Assembly: GCF_026340305.1 (NCBI RefSeq)
Contig: NZ_JAPEPI010000002.1
Span: forward strand, 310,001-374,000
Direction: 5' to 3'
DNA: 64,000 nucleotides
Source of the DNA: Streptomyces sp. NBC_01381
GTDB taxonomy: Bacteria > Actinomycetota > Actinomycetes > Streptomycetales > Streptomycetaceae
Both the position numbers and the translations under genes were made by a program. Of the stretch, positions 18,108 through 25,724 are shown piece by piece (the first letter of the stretch is position 1; every line of letters starts with the position of its first letter). The notes beneath the pieces were generated by a model. It did no database searches, was not told the origin of the DNA, and saw nothing but the letters and a program-made list of their open reading frames with translations.

Positions 18108-19721
18108 TCAGGGCGTGCGGCGCACGGACCGTCCAGCGAGGACGTCCGTGCGCCGCCCGTCCCGCATCACGAACCTGCCGTCGATCAGGACGTGCGGGAT
18201 GCCGGTCGGGAGCGTGCGGGGAGCCTCGAAGGTGGACCCCGCCGCGACCGTCTCCGGGTCGAAGAGGACCAGGTCGGCGCGGTAGCCCTCGCGGACGACG
18301 CCGCGGTCGGCGAGGCGGAGGCGTGCGGCCGGGCGCGAGGTGAGGTGGGCGACCGTCTCCTCCAGGGACATCACGCCCAACTCCCGTGCGTAGCGCCCGA
18401 GATACTGCGGGAAGGTGCCGTACGCGCGCGGGTGCGGCTTGAAGCCCTGCAGAATGCCGTCGCTGCCGCCGGTGTGCACCCGGTGGCGCATGATCGCCTG
18501 GACGTTCTCCTCGTGGCCCACGTGCTGGAGGATCGTCGAGCCCAGCTTGTCGTTGATGAGCAGACGGCGGGCGGTGACCCAGGGCTCCTCGCCGCGCTGG
18601 GCGGCGGACTGGGCGATGGTCTTGCCCACGCAGGAGGCGAGCCCGGGGTCGCTGACTCCCGAGATCTCGATGGTGTCCCACTCGATGGGTACGCCGTGAC
18701 AGCCGTCGGCGCCGATGACCTCCATGTGGTGGCGGATCTTCTCGGCGGTCTCGTCGTCCTGGAGGCGGGCGAGGATGGAGTCGGGCCCGCCTTCGCTGGC
18801 CCAACTGGGCAGCATGGCCACGAGAGTTGTGCAGCCGGGGGTGTAGGGGTAGGTGTCGAGCGTGATGTCGGCGCCGGCGGCGAGTGCGTCGTCGAGCAGC
18901 GCGAGCAGGTCCGGTGCCTTGCCCTTGTTCACGCCGAAGTTCATGGTCGCGTGGGCCAGGTGGAGGGGGCAGTGCGCGGTGCGCGTGAGGTTCACCATCT
19001 CCTCGTACGCCTGGAGGGCGCCGGCGCCGTAGCTGCGGTGGTGCGGGCAGTAGTAGCCGTTGAACTGGGCCACCACCTTGCAGAGTTCGGTGAGCTCGGA
19101 GTCGTCCGCGTACATGCCGGGGGTGTAGGTCAGGCCCGACGACATGCCGACGGCCCCTTCCTGCATCCCTTCCGCCACGAGCTGCTTCATGCGGTCGAGC
19201 TCGGCGGGGGTGGCGGGGCGGTCGTCCCAGCCGAGGGCGTACATGCGGACGGTGCCCTGCGGGATGAGGTAGGCGGCGTTCACCGCGATGCCGTGGCCGC
19301 CGTGGGAGCGGTCCAGGCGGTCCAGGTACTCGCCGACCGTGCGCCAGTCGAAGTCGATGTCGCTGCCGTCGCCGTTCCAGCCGGTGATGGCCTGGCGGAC
19401 CTGGGCGAGGGTGCGGTCGTCGACCGGGGCGTAACTCAGCCCGTCCTGGCCGATGACTTCGAGGGTGACGCCCTGGGCGGCCTTCGCGGTGTGCTCGGGG
19501 TCGCGGAGGAGGGCGAGGTCGCTGTGGGCGTGCATGTCGATGAAGCCGGGCGCTAGCGCTAGGCCTTGGGCGTCCAGTGTCTCGGCCCCCGAGGGGCGGG
19601 GGCCGGTCTCCCCCTCCCGGTGGATCGTGGTGATCCTGCCCTCGTGTACGCCGACGTCGGCTCGGTAGGAGGCACCTCCGGTGCCGTCGATGACGCGGGC
19701 GTCCTGGATGACCAGGTCCAT
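18108..19721 (-). CDS. N-acyl-D-amino-acid deacylase (D-aminoacylase family amidohydrolase)
   Basis: 537 residues. An amidohydrolase with the metal motif FIDMHAHSD (His64, His66), further histidines in YCPHHRSYGAG and LHLAHATMNFG, and the conserved HTGGSDGILQG near the C-terminus holding the catalytic aspartate. The family hydrolyses N-acyl-D-amino acids to D-amino acid plus carboxylate. The usual D-aminoacylase metal-bridging cysteine (in a GNCG context) is replaced: this protein has VIGQDGLS. The start MDLVIQDARV has GAGAGAGG upstream; the frame stays open for another 126 codons through a minisatellite, which I reject as coding. The neighbour supplies a D-amino-acid-degrading enzyme. Confidence 0.85.
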   Translation of the reverse strand: MDLVIQDARVIDGTGGASYRADVGVHEGRITTIHREGETGPRPSGAETLDAQGLALAPGFIDMHAHSDLALLRDPEHTAKAAQGVTLEVIGQDGLSYAPVDDRTLAQVRQAITGWNGDGSDIDFDWRTVGEYLDRLDRSHGGHGIAVNAAYLIPQGTVRMYALGWDDRPATPAELDRMKQLVAEGMQEGAVGMSSGLTYTPGMYADDSELTELCKVVAQFNGYYCPHHRSYGAGALQAYEEMVNLTRTAHCPLHLAHATMNFGVNKGKAPDLLALLDDALAAGADITLDTYPYTPGCTTLVAMLPSWASEGGPDSILARLQDDETAEKIRHHMEVIGADGCHGVPIEWDTIEISGVSDPGLASCVGKTIAQSAAQRGEEPWVTARRLLINDKLGSTILQHVGHEENVQAIMRHRVHTGGSDGILQGFKPHPRAYGTFPQYLGRYARELGVMSLEETVAHLTSRPAARLRLADRGVVREGYRADLVLFDPETVAAGSTFEAPRTLPTGIPHVLIDGRFVMRDGRRTDVLAGRSVRRTP

Positions 19722-19841
19722 GGGGGTGCCTCTCTCTCGCGTGGGCGCGGGTTGTGTGTGGTGCACCCGGCCTCCGGCCGGGTTGTCGTTCCCACCCGCA
19801 CCACCCGTGCGGGTCGTTCTGCGGGTGCGGGTGGCCCTCGT

Positions 19842-20003
19842 GGGGGTTCCGCATCGTCGGCGGCTCCCCGCCGCCGTGGCGTCGCCTCCGCCGTCGGGGG
19901 TTCCGTATCGTCGGCGGCTCCGCGCCGTCGTGGCGTCGCCTCCGCCGTCGGGGGTTCCGTATCGTCGGCGGCTCCCCGCCGTTGCGGCGTCGCTTCCGCC
20001 GTC
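19842..20003. repeat. Three tandem 54-bp minisatellite units
   Basis: Three head-to-tail units of exactly 54 bases (19842, 19896, 19950), each beginning GGGGGTTCCG, with a few substitutions. Units are a multiple of three, so all frames remain similar. It lies between the deacylase start and the deaminase stop. Confidence 0.85.
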
Positions 20004-20083
20004 GTGGCGTCGCTTCCGCCGCCGTGCCCGCGCCTCCGCCGCCGTGCCCGCGCCTCCGGCGTCGTGCCCGCGCCTCCGGCGCG
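20004..20083. repeat. Four tandem 20-bp units
   Basis: Four 20-base units (GTGCCCGCGCCTCCGCCGCC and variants), derived from the end of the 54-bp unit, directly follow the minisatellite. Confidence 0.75.
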
Positions 20084-20088
20084 GGATT

Positions 20089-20215
20089 CCCCCACCCACC
20101 CGCCCATGACCCTGCGGGGTAATCGGGTGGGTGGGTGGGAGAGCCCTGCGGGGAGTTGGGGACTGCAGGGTGATCGGGTGGGTGGGTGGGAGACATCCGC
20201 CGCGGAGCGGCGGTT
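20089..20215. repeat. Family A repeats, two copies plus an inverted C-rich arm
   Basis: GGGTGGGTGGGTGGG occurs at 20125-20139 and 20176-20190, and a C-rich counterpart at 20089-20105. The C-rich and first G-rich arms can pair as a long hairpin past the deaminase stop (minus strand), and each G arm is a G-quadruplex candidate. The last copy ends in the hairpin CCGCCGCGGAGCGGCGG. Confidence 0.7.
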
Positions 20216-20217
20216 TA

Positions 20218-20271
20218 GGGGTGCCCCCCCCAGACCCTCAGGTCAAGGGGTGCCCCCAGACCCCCAGGTCA
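20218..20271. repeat. Short direct repeat at the end of the deaminase gene
   Basis: GGGGTGCCCCC..AGACCC.CAGGTCA occurs twice in a row; the second copy includes the deaminase stop codon. A small duplication of the gene end. Confidence 0.6.
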
Positions 20272-21582
20272 GAAATAGGTGCGGATGTAGTCCGTGACCG
20301 TTCCGTCCGCCTCGACCAGAGGGATCAGCTGCCACTTGTCGAACGAAGTGCACGGGTGCGACAGGCCCATGCCGATCCAGTCGCCCACCGAGAGTTCCCC
20401 CTCCGGAGTCGTCCGGATCCACGCGTGCTGATCGGAGAGGCCCGTGATCGTGACCCCGGTCGCGGGGCGGTCCGCGCCGTCCCGGCGGACGACCTGCGCC
20501 TCGGGCAGGTCCAGGTCGTACGCCGCGTCCCGCTTGCCCGCGTTGGCGAACGCCTGCTCCGGCGTGGGCCGGGAGACCACCTGCGCCCACAGCCGGAAGG
20601 CGGGCTCCAGCGCACCCTCCTGCGGGACGCGGTTGAACGGCGTCAGGTGGCGGTAGTGACCGTCGTCGTGCGAGACGTACGCACCCGAGCGCAGCAGCTT
20701 GAGGACCGGCACCGACAGTTCGGGGATCTCGGCGAACACGTCCGCCACCGCGTCGAACCACGCGCTGCCGCCCGCGCTGACGACGACCTCGTCGAGATCG
20801 GCGAACCGGTTCGCCTTGTCGAGCTCGACCGCGAGGGACGTGAGCCTGCGCAGCCACGCGTGCACGCGCTCCGGCGTGGCGTCCGGCACCTCGCCCTCGT
20901 ACCCGGCGACACCCACAAGCCGCAGCGTGTCCGCGCTCGCGACGGCGTTGGCGATGTCGAAGCACTCGGCCTCGGTCCGCACACCGGTCCGCGCCCCGTC
21001 GCCCGCGGCGAGCTCCACCACGACGTCGACGGGACGCGTCGCGCCCGCCTCGCGCAGCGCGGCGTCCATCAAAGCGACACCGGGTACGGAATCGACGTAA
21101 CAGATGAAGCGGAAGGAGGGGTCGGAGTCCAGTTCCGCCGCGAGCCAGCGCAGTGCCGCCGCGTCCACCAGCTCATTGGCGAGGAAGATCCGCTCGATGC
21201 CGAAGGCGCGCGCGACCCGCACCTGGTGCGGGACGGCGAGCGTGATGCCCCACGCGCCGCGCTCCAGCTGCCGGGCGAAGAGCTGCGGCGCCATGGACGT
21301 CTTGCCGTGCGGGGCGAAGGCGAGGCCGTGCCGCTCCGAGTACGTCTCCATCAGCGCGAGGTTGTGCTCGAGGCGCTCGGCGGAGAGCGCGAGGACGGGC
21401 GTGGTGAAGCCGCCCGTGAAGAGGTTGCGGCGCTGGGCCGCGAGCTCGCCGACCGTCAGGCCGTCCGCGTCCGGCGGCAGCGCCTTGAAGCGGTGATCGA
21501 CCCGCTCTTCCACGAGCCGAGCCAGCTCCTGAGCCAGACGGGAAGCCCTTCCGACGGCAGTGTCGGCGTTGTCGGCGGCCAT
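20269..21582 (-). CDS. D-serine dehydratase-like / D-amino-acid deaminase (fold-type III PLP)
   Basis: 437 residues. It belongs to the alanine-racemase-fold D-serine dehydratase / D-threonine aldolase family: PLP lysine 94 in APHGKTSMAPQLF, and the zinc pair His-x-Cys in SHPCTSFDKW near the C-terminus, as in eukaryote-type D-serine dehydratase. The likely reaction is D-serine (or a related D-amino acid) to 2-aminoacrylate and then pyruvate plus ammonia. RidA, encoded across the divergent promoter, destroys 2-aminoacrylate, which supports this. The start at 21582 has AGGAGG before it. It probably heads a transcript that continues through the repeat region into the deacylase gene. Confidence 0.88.
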   Translation of the reverse strand: MAADNADTAVGRASRLAQELARLVEERVDHRFKALPPDADGLTVGELAAQRRNLFTGGFTTPVLALSAERLEHNLALMETYSERHGLAFAPHGKTSMAPQLFARQLERGAWGITLAVPHQVRVARAFGIERIFLANELVDAAALRWLAAELDSDPSFRFICYVDSVPGVALMDAALREAGATRPVDVVVELAAGDGARTGVRTEAECFDIANAVASADTLRLVGVAGYEGEVPDATPERVHAWLRRLTSLAVELDKANRFADLDEVVVSAGGSAWFDAVADVFAEIPELSVPVLKLLRSGAYVSHDDGHYRHLTPFNRVPQEGALEPAFRLWAQVVSRPTPEQAFANAGKRDAAYDLDLPEAQVVRRDGADRPATGVTITGLSDQHAWIRTTPEGELSVGDWIGMGLSHPCTSFDKWQLIPLVEADGTVTDYIRTYF

Positions 21583-21604
21583 GTGCGCCTCCTCGAAAAG
21601 ATGT

Positions 21605-21621
21605 GTTGCACGGTATGCAAC
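21605..21621. promoter_or_regulatory. Palindromic operator between deaminase and kinase operons
   Basis: GTTGCACGGTATGCAAC has perfect 6-bp arms and a 5-base centre. It lies 23 bases from the deaminase start and just upstream of the -35 of the opposite promoter, so one bound dimer could control both directions. The IclR protein encoded in the operon is the obvious candidate; binding is inferred. Confidence 0.6.
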
Positions 21622-21626
21622 GGTCA

Positions 21627-21656
21627 TTGCGTATGTCGATTACTGCTGTCTAACAT
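21627..21656 (+). promoter_or_regulatory. Promoter of the kinase-iclR-ridA operon
   Basis: TTGCGT and TAACAT separated by 18 bases; predicted start near 21663, giving a leader of about 60 bases with ribosome site before the GTG at 21722. Confidence 0.5.
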
Positions 21657-21721
21657 CCGAGCCAACGCCGGGTCAACGGATCCGGAAAGCCGATCAGGAG
21701 CAGCAAGGAGTGGGGACGAAA

Positions 21722-22825
21722 GTGACCGCACACGGAGAACTGGGCTACGCGGACGGCACCGGTGCCGTCGATGTGGTGGCGCTCGGCGAGTCCATGGTCA
21801 CCTTCCTGCCCACCCGCGCCGGCCGCCTCGCCGACGTCCCCTCCTTCGATCGCGGAATCGGCGGCGCCGAGTCCAACGTCGTGTGCGCGCTCGCAGCCGC
21901 GGGCCACCGCACCCGCTGGGTCAGCCGGGTCGGCGCCGACGGCTTCGGCGACCATCTCGTCGAGGCGATCGCCCGCTATGGCGTCGACACGTCCGCCGTC
22001 GGGCGCGACCCGCACCGCCCCACCGGCATCTACTTCCGCACCGCCGACGACCGCGAGACCGACGCCCACGAGGTCCTCTACTACCGCGCGGGATCCGCCG
22101 CCTCCGCGATGTCCACGGCCAACATGGACCAGGCCGCACTGCGCTCCGGATCCCTCCTGCACCTGTCCGGCATCACCGCCGCGCTCTCCGCGGACTGCCT
22201 GGACCTGCTGCGCGCGCTCACCATTCCCCAAGCTCTCGGCTCCGCTCGAGCAGGGGAGACCCCATCCGCCACGGGGGCGGACGGCATCTCCTTCGACGTC
22301 AACTACCGGCCGGGCCTGTGGGCCGGCGGCCAGGGCGCGGACCCCCGCGTCCTGCTCGACCTCGCGCGCGCGGCCGACCTCGTCTTCGTCGGCGAGGACG
22401 AGGCCGCCGACGCCTGGGGCATCACCGGCGGCCCCGACGCGATCCGCGCCGCCCTGCCCGAGCCGCAGCTCCTCGTCGTCAAGCGGGGAGCCGACGGCGC
22501 CGTCGCGTTCGGCGGCAACGGCACCCGGTACGAGGAGCCGGCGCCGCGTGTCGATGTCGTCGCGGCCGTCGGGGCCGGGGACGCCTTCGCCGCCGGGTTC
22601 CTCTCCGCCACGTTGCGGGGGCTCCCCATCGGGCAGCGGCTGCGCCACGGCCACCTCATGGCCGCCGCCGCCCTCACCGTCCCCGGCGACCTCGCCGCAC
22701 CACCGTCCCGTGACCACGCCGACCGTCTCGCCGCCCTCGACGCCACCGCCTGGGGGAGACTGCACCTCGGCCCCGGCTGGACGGCAGCCGACGACGAGGC
22801 CGCGCAGGAGGTACTTACGCCATGA
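21722..22825 (+). CDS. PfkB-family carbohydrate kinase
   Basis: 367 residues. PfkB signatures: GGAESNVVCALAAAGHRT near the N-terminus and VDVVAAVGAGDAFAAGFLSA with the catalytic aspartate near the C-terminus; the arrangement is closest to 2-keto-3-deoxygluconate kinases. The substrate is unproven. Within a D-amino-acid island it may phosphorylate a hydroxy or keto acid rather than a sugar. A 39-base dispersed repeat is embedded in frame at about residues 168-180. The GTG at 21722 is chosen because the domain starts soon after and AAGGAG lies upstream. Its stop overlaps the iclR start as ATGA. Confidence 0.85.
   Translation: MTAHGELGYADGTGAVDVVALGESMVTFLPTRAGRLADVPSFDRGIGGAESNVVCALAAAGHRTRWVSRVGADGFGDHLVEAIARYGVDTSAVGRDPHRPTGIYFRTADDRETDAHEVLYYRAGSAASAMSTANMDQAALRSGSLLHLSGITAALSADCLDLLRALTIPQALGSARAGETPSATGADGISFDVNYRPGLWAGGQGADPRVLLDLARAADLVFVGEDEAADAWGITGGPDAIRAALPEPQLLVVKRGADGAVAFGGNGTRYEEPAPRVDVVAAVGAGDAFAAGFLSATLRGLPIGQRLRHGHLMAAAALTVPGDLAAPPSRDHADRLAALDATAWGRLHLGPGWTAADDEAAQEVLTP
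22224..22262 (+). repeat. 39-bp dispersed repeat, family B, inside the kinase gene
   Basis: It begins CCCCAAGCTCTCGGCT and matches, inverted, 40273-40311 at 38 of 39 positions. It is translated in frame as PQALGSARAGETP, between conserved kinase segments. Confidence 0.85.
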
Positions 22826-23580
22826 GCCAGACCGTCGACCGCGCCCTGTCCATCCTGCCGCTGCTCGCCGAAGGCCCCGCCGACCTCGGCCAGGTCGCCG
22901 AACGCCTCGACGTGCACAAGTCCACCGCGCTGCGGCTGCTCCGCACGCTCCACGAGCACGGCCTGGTCTACCGCCAGTCCGACCAGCGCTACCGCCTGGG
23001 CGCCCGCCTCTTCGCGCTCGCCCAGGAGGCCGTCGAGAACCTCGACGTACGCGAGATCGCCCACCCCCACCTCCTCGCGCTCAACGAGAAGTGCGGCCAC
23101 ACGGTCCATCTCGCGGTCTACGAGGAGCAGGAAGTCCTCTACATCGACAAGGTCGAGAGCCGCTACCCGGTGCGGATGTACTCGCGCATCGGAAAGCCGG
23201 TGGCCATCACGGTCGCCGCCGTGGCCAAGCTCCTGATCGCCGACTTCCCCGAAGCCGAGCGCCGCGCCATCGCGGAGAAGCTCGACTACCCCACGTACAC
23301 GTCCCGTTCGACGCCCAACGCCGCCGCGTTCCTCAAGGAGCTCAGCGCCGTACGCGAACAGGGCTGGGCCACCGACCTCGGTGGCCACGAGGAGTCCATC
23401 AACTGCATCGGGGCCCCCATCCGCGGTGCGGACGGCCGGGTCGTCGCCGCCATGTCGGTCTCTGCGCCGAACGTCGTCGTCACCGCCGAGGAACTCCTCA
23501 CGCTGCTCCCGCTGGTGCGCCGTACGGCGGACGCCATCAGCCGGGAGTACTCCGGAAAGTCACCCCTCAAGGAAGCCTGA
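22822..23580 (+). CDS. IclR-family transcriptional regulator
   Basis: 252 residues: an N-terminal winged helix-turn-helix (LGQVAERLDVHKSTALRLLR) and a C-terminal effector domain with the IclR signature (INCIGAPIRGADGRVVAAMSVS). Translationally coupled to the kinase. It probably binds the palindrome in the divergent promoter and responds to a D-amino acid or keto-acid intermediate. Whether it represses or activates cannot be read from sequence. Confidence 0.92.
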   Translation: MSQTVDRALSILPLLAEGPADLGQVAERLDVHKSTALRLLRTLHEHGLVYRQSDQRYRLGARLFALAQEAVENLDVREIAHPHLLALNEKCGHTVHLAVYEEQEVLYIDKVESRYPVRMYSRIGKPVAITVAAVAKLLIADFPEAERRAIAEKLDYPTYTSRSTPNAAAFLKELSAVREQGWATDLGGHEESINCIGAPIRGADGRVVAAMSVSAPNVVVTAEELLTLLPLVRRTADAISREYSGKSPLKEA

Positions 23581-23588
23581 TCCACACC

Positions 23589-23999
23589 ATGACCGAGAAG
23601 ATCGCACTCACCCCGGCCACCCACACCACTCCGCCCGCGAAGTTCTCCCACGGCGTGAAGAAGGGCAACATCCTTCAGGTCGCCGGTCAGGTCGGCTTCC
23701 TTCCGGCCGAGGAGGGCAAGGCCCCCACCCCCGCGGGCCCGACCCTGCGCGAGCAGACCCTCCAGACGTTCGCCAACGTCAAGGCGATCCTCGAGGAGGG
23801 CGGCGCGACCTGGGACGACGTGATGATGATGCGCGTCTACCTCACGGACGTGGACCACTTCGCCGAGATGAACGAGATCTACAACTCCTACTTCGAGGAG
23901 CAGGGCCTCAAGGCCCCCGCCTCGGCCCGCACCACCGTCTACGTGGGCCTGCCCAAGGGCCTGCTCATCGAGATCGACGCGCTCGCCGTCCTCAGCTGA
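23589..23999 (+). CDS. ridA: RidA-family enamine/imine deaminase
   Basis: 136 residues. It has the family's conserved arginine (PASARTTVYVGLPKGLLIEID) and the FANVKAILEEGGATWDDVMM segment. RidA hydrolyses reactive 2-aminoacrylate and related imines to keto acids plus ammonia, protecting PLP enzymes. Placement eight bases after iclR, opposite a dehydratase that would release 2-aminoacrylate, gives a direct reason for its presence. Cytosolic trimer in the family. Confidence 0.92.
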   Translation: MTEKIALTPATHTTPPAKFSHGVKKGNILQVAGQVGFLPAEEGKAPTPAGPTLREQTLQTFANVKAILEEGGATWDDVMMMRVYLTDVDHFAEMNEIYNSYFEEQGLKAPASARTTVYVGLPKGLLIEIDALAVLS

Positions 24000-24041
24000 C
24001 GCCGCGTCACCAACCCCCCACCGGTAAGCCGTTCGTCATCA

Positions 24042-24078
24042 CGGCGCGGCGCCCGACAAGTCCACGGGCGCCGTGCCG
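24042..24078 (+). terminator. Hairpin between ridA and the permease gene
   Basis: A 14-bp GC stem (24042-24055 with 24065-24078, one G-T pair) and loop ACAAGTCCA. It may end or attenuate transcription before the permease, making transporter expression lower than that of the enzymes. Confidence 0.6.
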
Positions 24079-24123
24079 CGATCCCCCCTGCCCCGAAAGC
24101 CCCATGCACTTACGAGGTCAACG

Positions 24124-25614
24124 ATGTCCCCGTCCCCCTTCACCGCGCTCGCGGCCGCCGCCCCGGCCGACCCACCACCCCACACCGGCGGAATCCTCAC
24201 CCTGATCGACGGCACGGCCGGCCTGCTGACCGTCGCCGCGCTCGGCATCGTCCTTCTGCTCTTCCTGATCATCAAGATCAGGCTGCAGCCCTTCGTGGCG
24301 CTGCTCGCGGTCTCCATAGTCGTCGGCCTCTCGGCCGGCCTCTCCGTCACCGAACTCTTCGGCACCGTCCAGAAGTCCGACGCCGTCTCGGTCATCGAGT
24401 CGGGCATGGGCGGCATCCTCGGCCATGTGGCGATCATCATCGGCCTCGGCACGATGCTCGGCGCGATCCTCGAAGTGTCGGGCGGCGCCGAGGTGTTGGC
24501 CTCCCGGCTGCTCGGCATGTTCGGCGAGAAGCGAGCGCCCCTGGCCATGGGCCTGACGGGCCTGATCTTCGGCGTCCCGGTCTTCTTCGACGTGGGCATC
24601 TTCGTCCTGGCCCCCATCGTCTACGCGGCGGCCAAGCGCAGCGGCAAGTCGATCCTGCTCTACTGCCTCCCCCTCCTCGCGGGTCTGTCGATGACCCACG
24701 CCTTCCTGCCCCCGCACCCGGGCCCGGTGGCGGCGGCCGGTCTGCTCCACGTGGACCTCGGCTGGGTCATCCTGATGGGCATCGTCTGCGGCATCCCGGC
24801 CGTACTCGCCGCCTGGGTCTTCTCCGCCTGGGTCGGCAAGCGCATCTTCGTGCCCGTCCCGCAGGACATGGTCGAGGCCGCCGACGAGGCGAAGGCCGCG
24901 GTCATTGCCGAGCAGCGCGCCGCGGGCGTCGAGCCGCGCGAGAAGCCGGTGCCGCTGAGCACGGTCTTCGCGATCATCGGTACGCCGCTGCTCCTGATCC
25001 TCCTGGCGACGTTCTCCTCGATCGCGTTCGACCCGTCGACCTTCCGCTCGGTGATCGAGTTCTTCGGCAGCCCGTTCGTGGCCCTGACGATCGCCCTGCT
25101 GATGGCGTACTACCTGCTGGGCATCCGGCGCGGCTGGTCCCGCAAGTCCCTTGAAACGGTGTCGACTTCATCGCTCAAGCCGGTCGGCAACATCCTCCTG
25201 GTGGTCGGCGCCGGCGGCATCTTCGGCGCGGTCCTCAAGGCGAGCGGCGTGGCCGCGGCCCTCTCGGACACCTTCCAGGACGTCGGCCTGCCGATCATCG
25301 TCCTCGCCTACCTGCTCTCCCTGGTCCTGCGCGTGGCCCAGGGCTCGGCGACGGTCGCGATCGTCACGACGGCCGGCATCGTGGCCCCCCTCCTCGCCGA
25401 GGGCGACCACTCCCAGGCCTTCGTCGCCCTGGTCATCATGGCGATCTCGGCGGGTTCGATCTTCGCCTCGCATGTGAATGACGGCGGCTTCTGGATGGTG
25501 GCGAAGTACTTCGGCATCAGCGAGCGGGACACGCTGAAGACGTGGACGGTCCTGGAGTCGGTGCTTTCGGTGGCGGGCTTCGTGGTGGCTGCCGTGGTGA
25601 GTCTGTTCGTGTAG
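24124..25614 (+). CDS. GntP-family proton symporter (gluconate or D-serine type)
   Basis: 496 residues with about 12-14 membrane helices. GntP signatures: GMGGILGHVAIIIGLGTMLG, GVPVFFDVGIFVLAPIVYAA, THAFLPPHPGPVAAAGLL and SHVNDGGFWMVAKYFG. The family includes gluconate permeases and the D-serine permease DsdX. In this operon, uptake of a D-amino acid or a derived acid is the better guess. A ribosome site GAGGTC precedes the ATG. Confidence 0.9.
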   Translation: MSPSPFTALAAAAPADPPPHTGGILTLIDGTAGLLTVAALGIVLLLFLIIKIRLQPFVALLAVSIVVGLSAGLSVTELFGTVQKSDAVSVIESGMGGILGHVAIIIGLGTMLGAILEVSGGAEVLASRLLGMFGEKRAPLAMGLTGLIFGVPVFFDVGIFVLAPIVYAAAKRSGKSILLYCLPLLAGLSMTHAFLPPHPGPVAAAGLLHVDLGWVILMGIVCGIPAVLAAWVFSAWVGKRIFVPVPQDMVEAADEAKAAVIAEQRAAGVEPREKPVPLSTVFAIIGTPLLLILLATFSSIAFDPSTFRSVIEFFGSPFVALTIALLMAYYLLGIRRGWSRKSLETVSTSSLKPVGNILLVVGAGGIFGAVLKASGVAAALSDTFQDVGLPIIVLAYLLSLVLRVAQGSATVAIVTTAGIVAPLLAEGDHSQAFVALVIMAISAGSIFASHVNDGGFWMVAKYFGISERDTLKTWTVLESVLSVAGFVVAAVVSLFV

Positions 25615-25724
25615 TGGTTCTCCGATGACGGGGGCGCCCGGTGACTTGCCGGGTGCCCTCTTCGTCTTCCGCGTCAGGCCTTGCACTTCGTGTGGCTCGG
25701 GCCGCGCGGTGGGGGGCGGGAGTG

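Noticed and set aside
19842..20083. CRISPR-like array
   Set aside because: Tandem units without spacers and no cas genes anywhere in the window.
18108..20099. N-terminal extension of the deacylase through the minisatellite
   Set aside because: The in-frame extension is repetitive Arg/Gly sequence with no ribosome site; MDLVIQDARV with GAGAGAGG upstream matches the family start.
21605..21621. Nur (nickel) box in the divergent promoter
   Set aside because: The half-sites resemble TTGCA/TGCAA, but spacing does not match the Nur consensus and no nickel gene is adjacent; an IclR operator is simpler.
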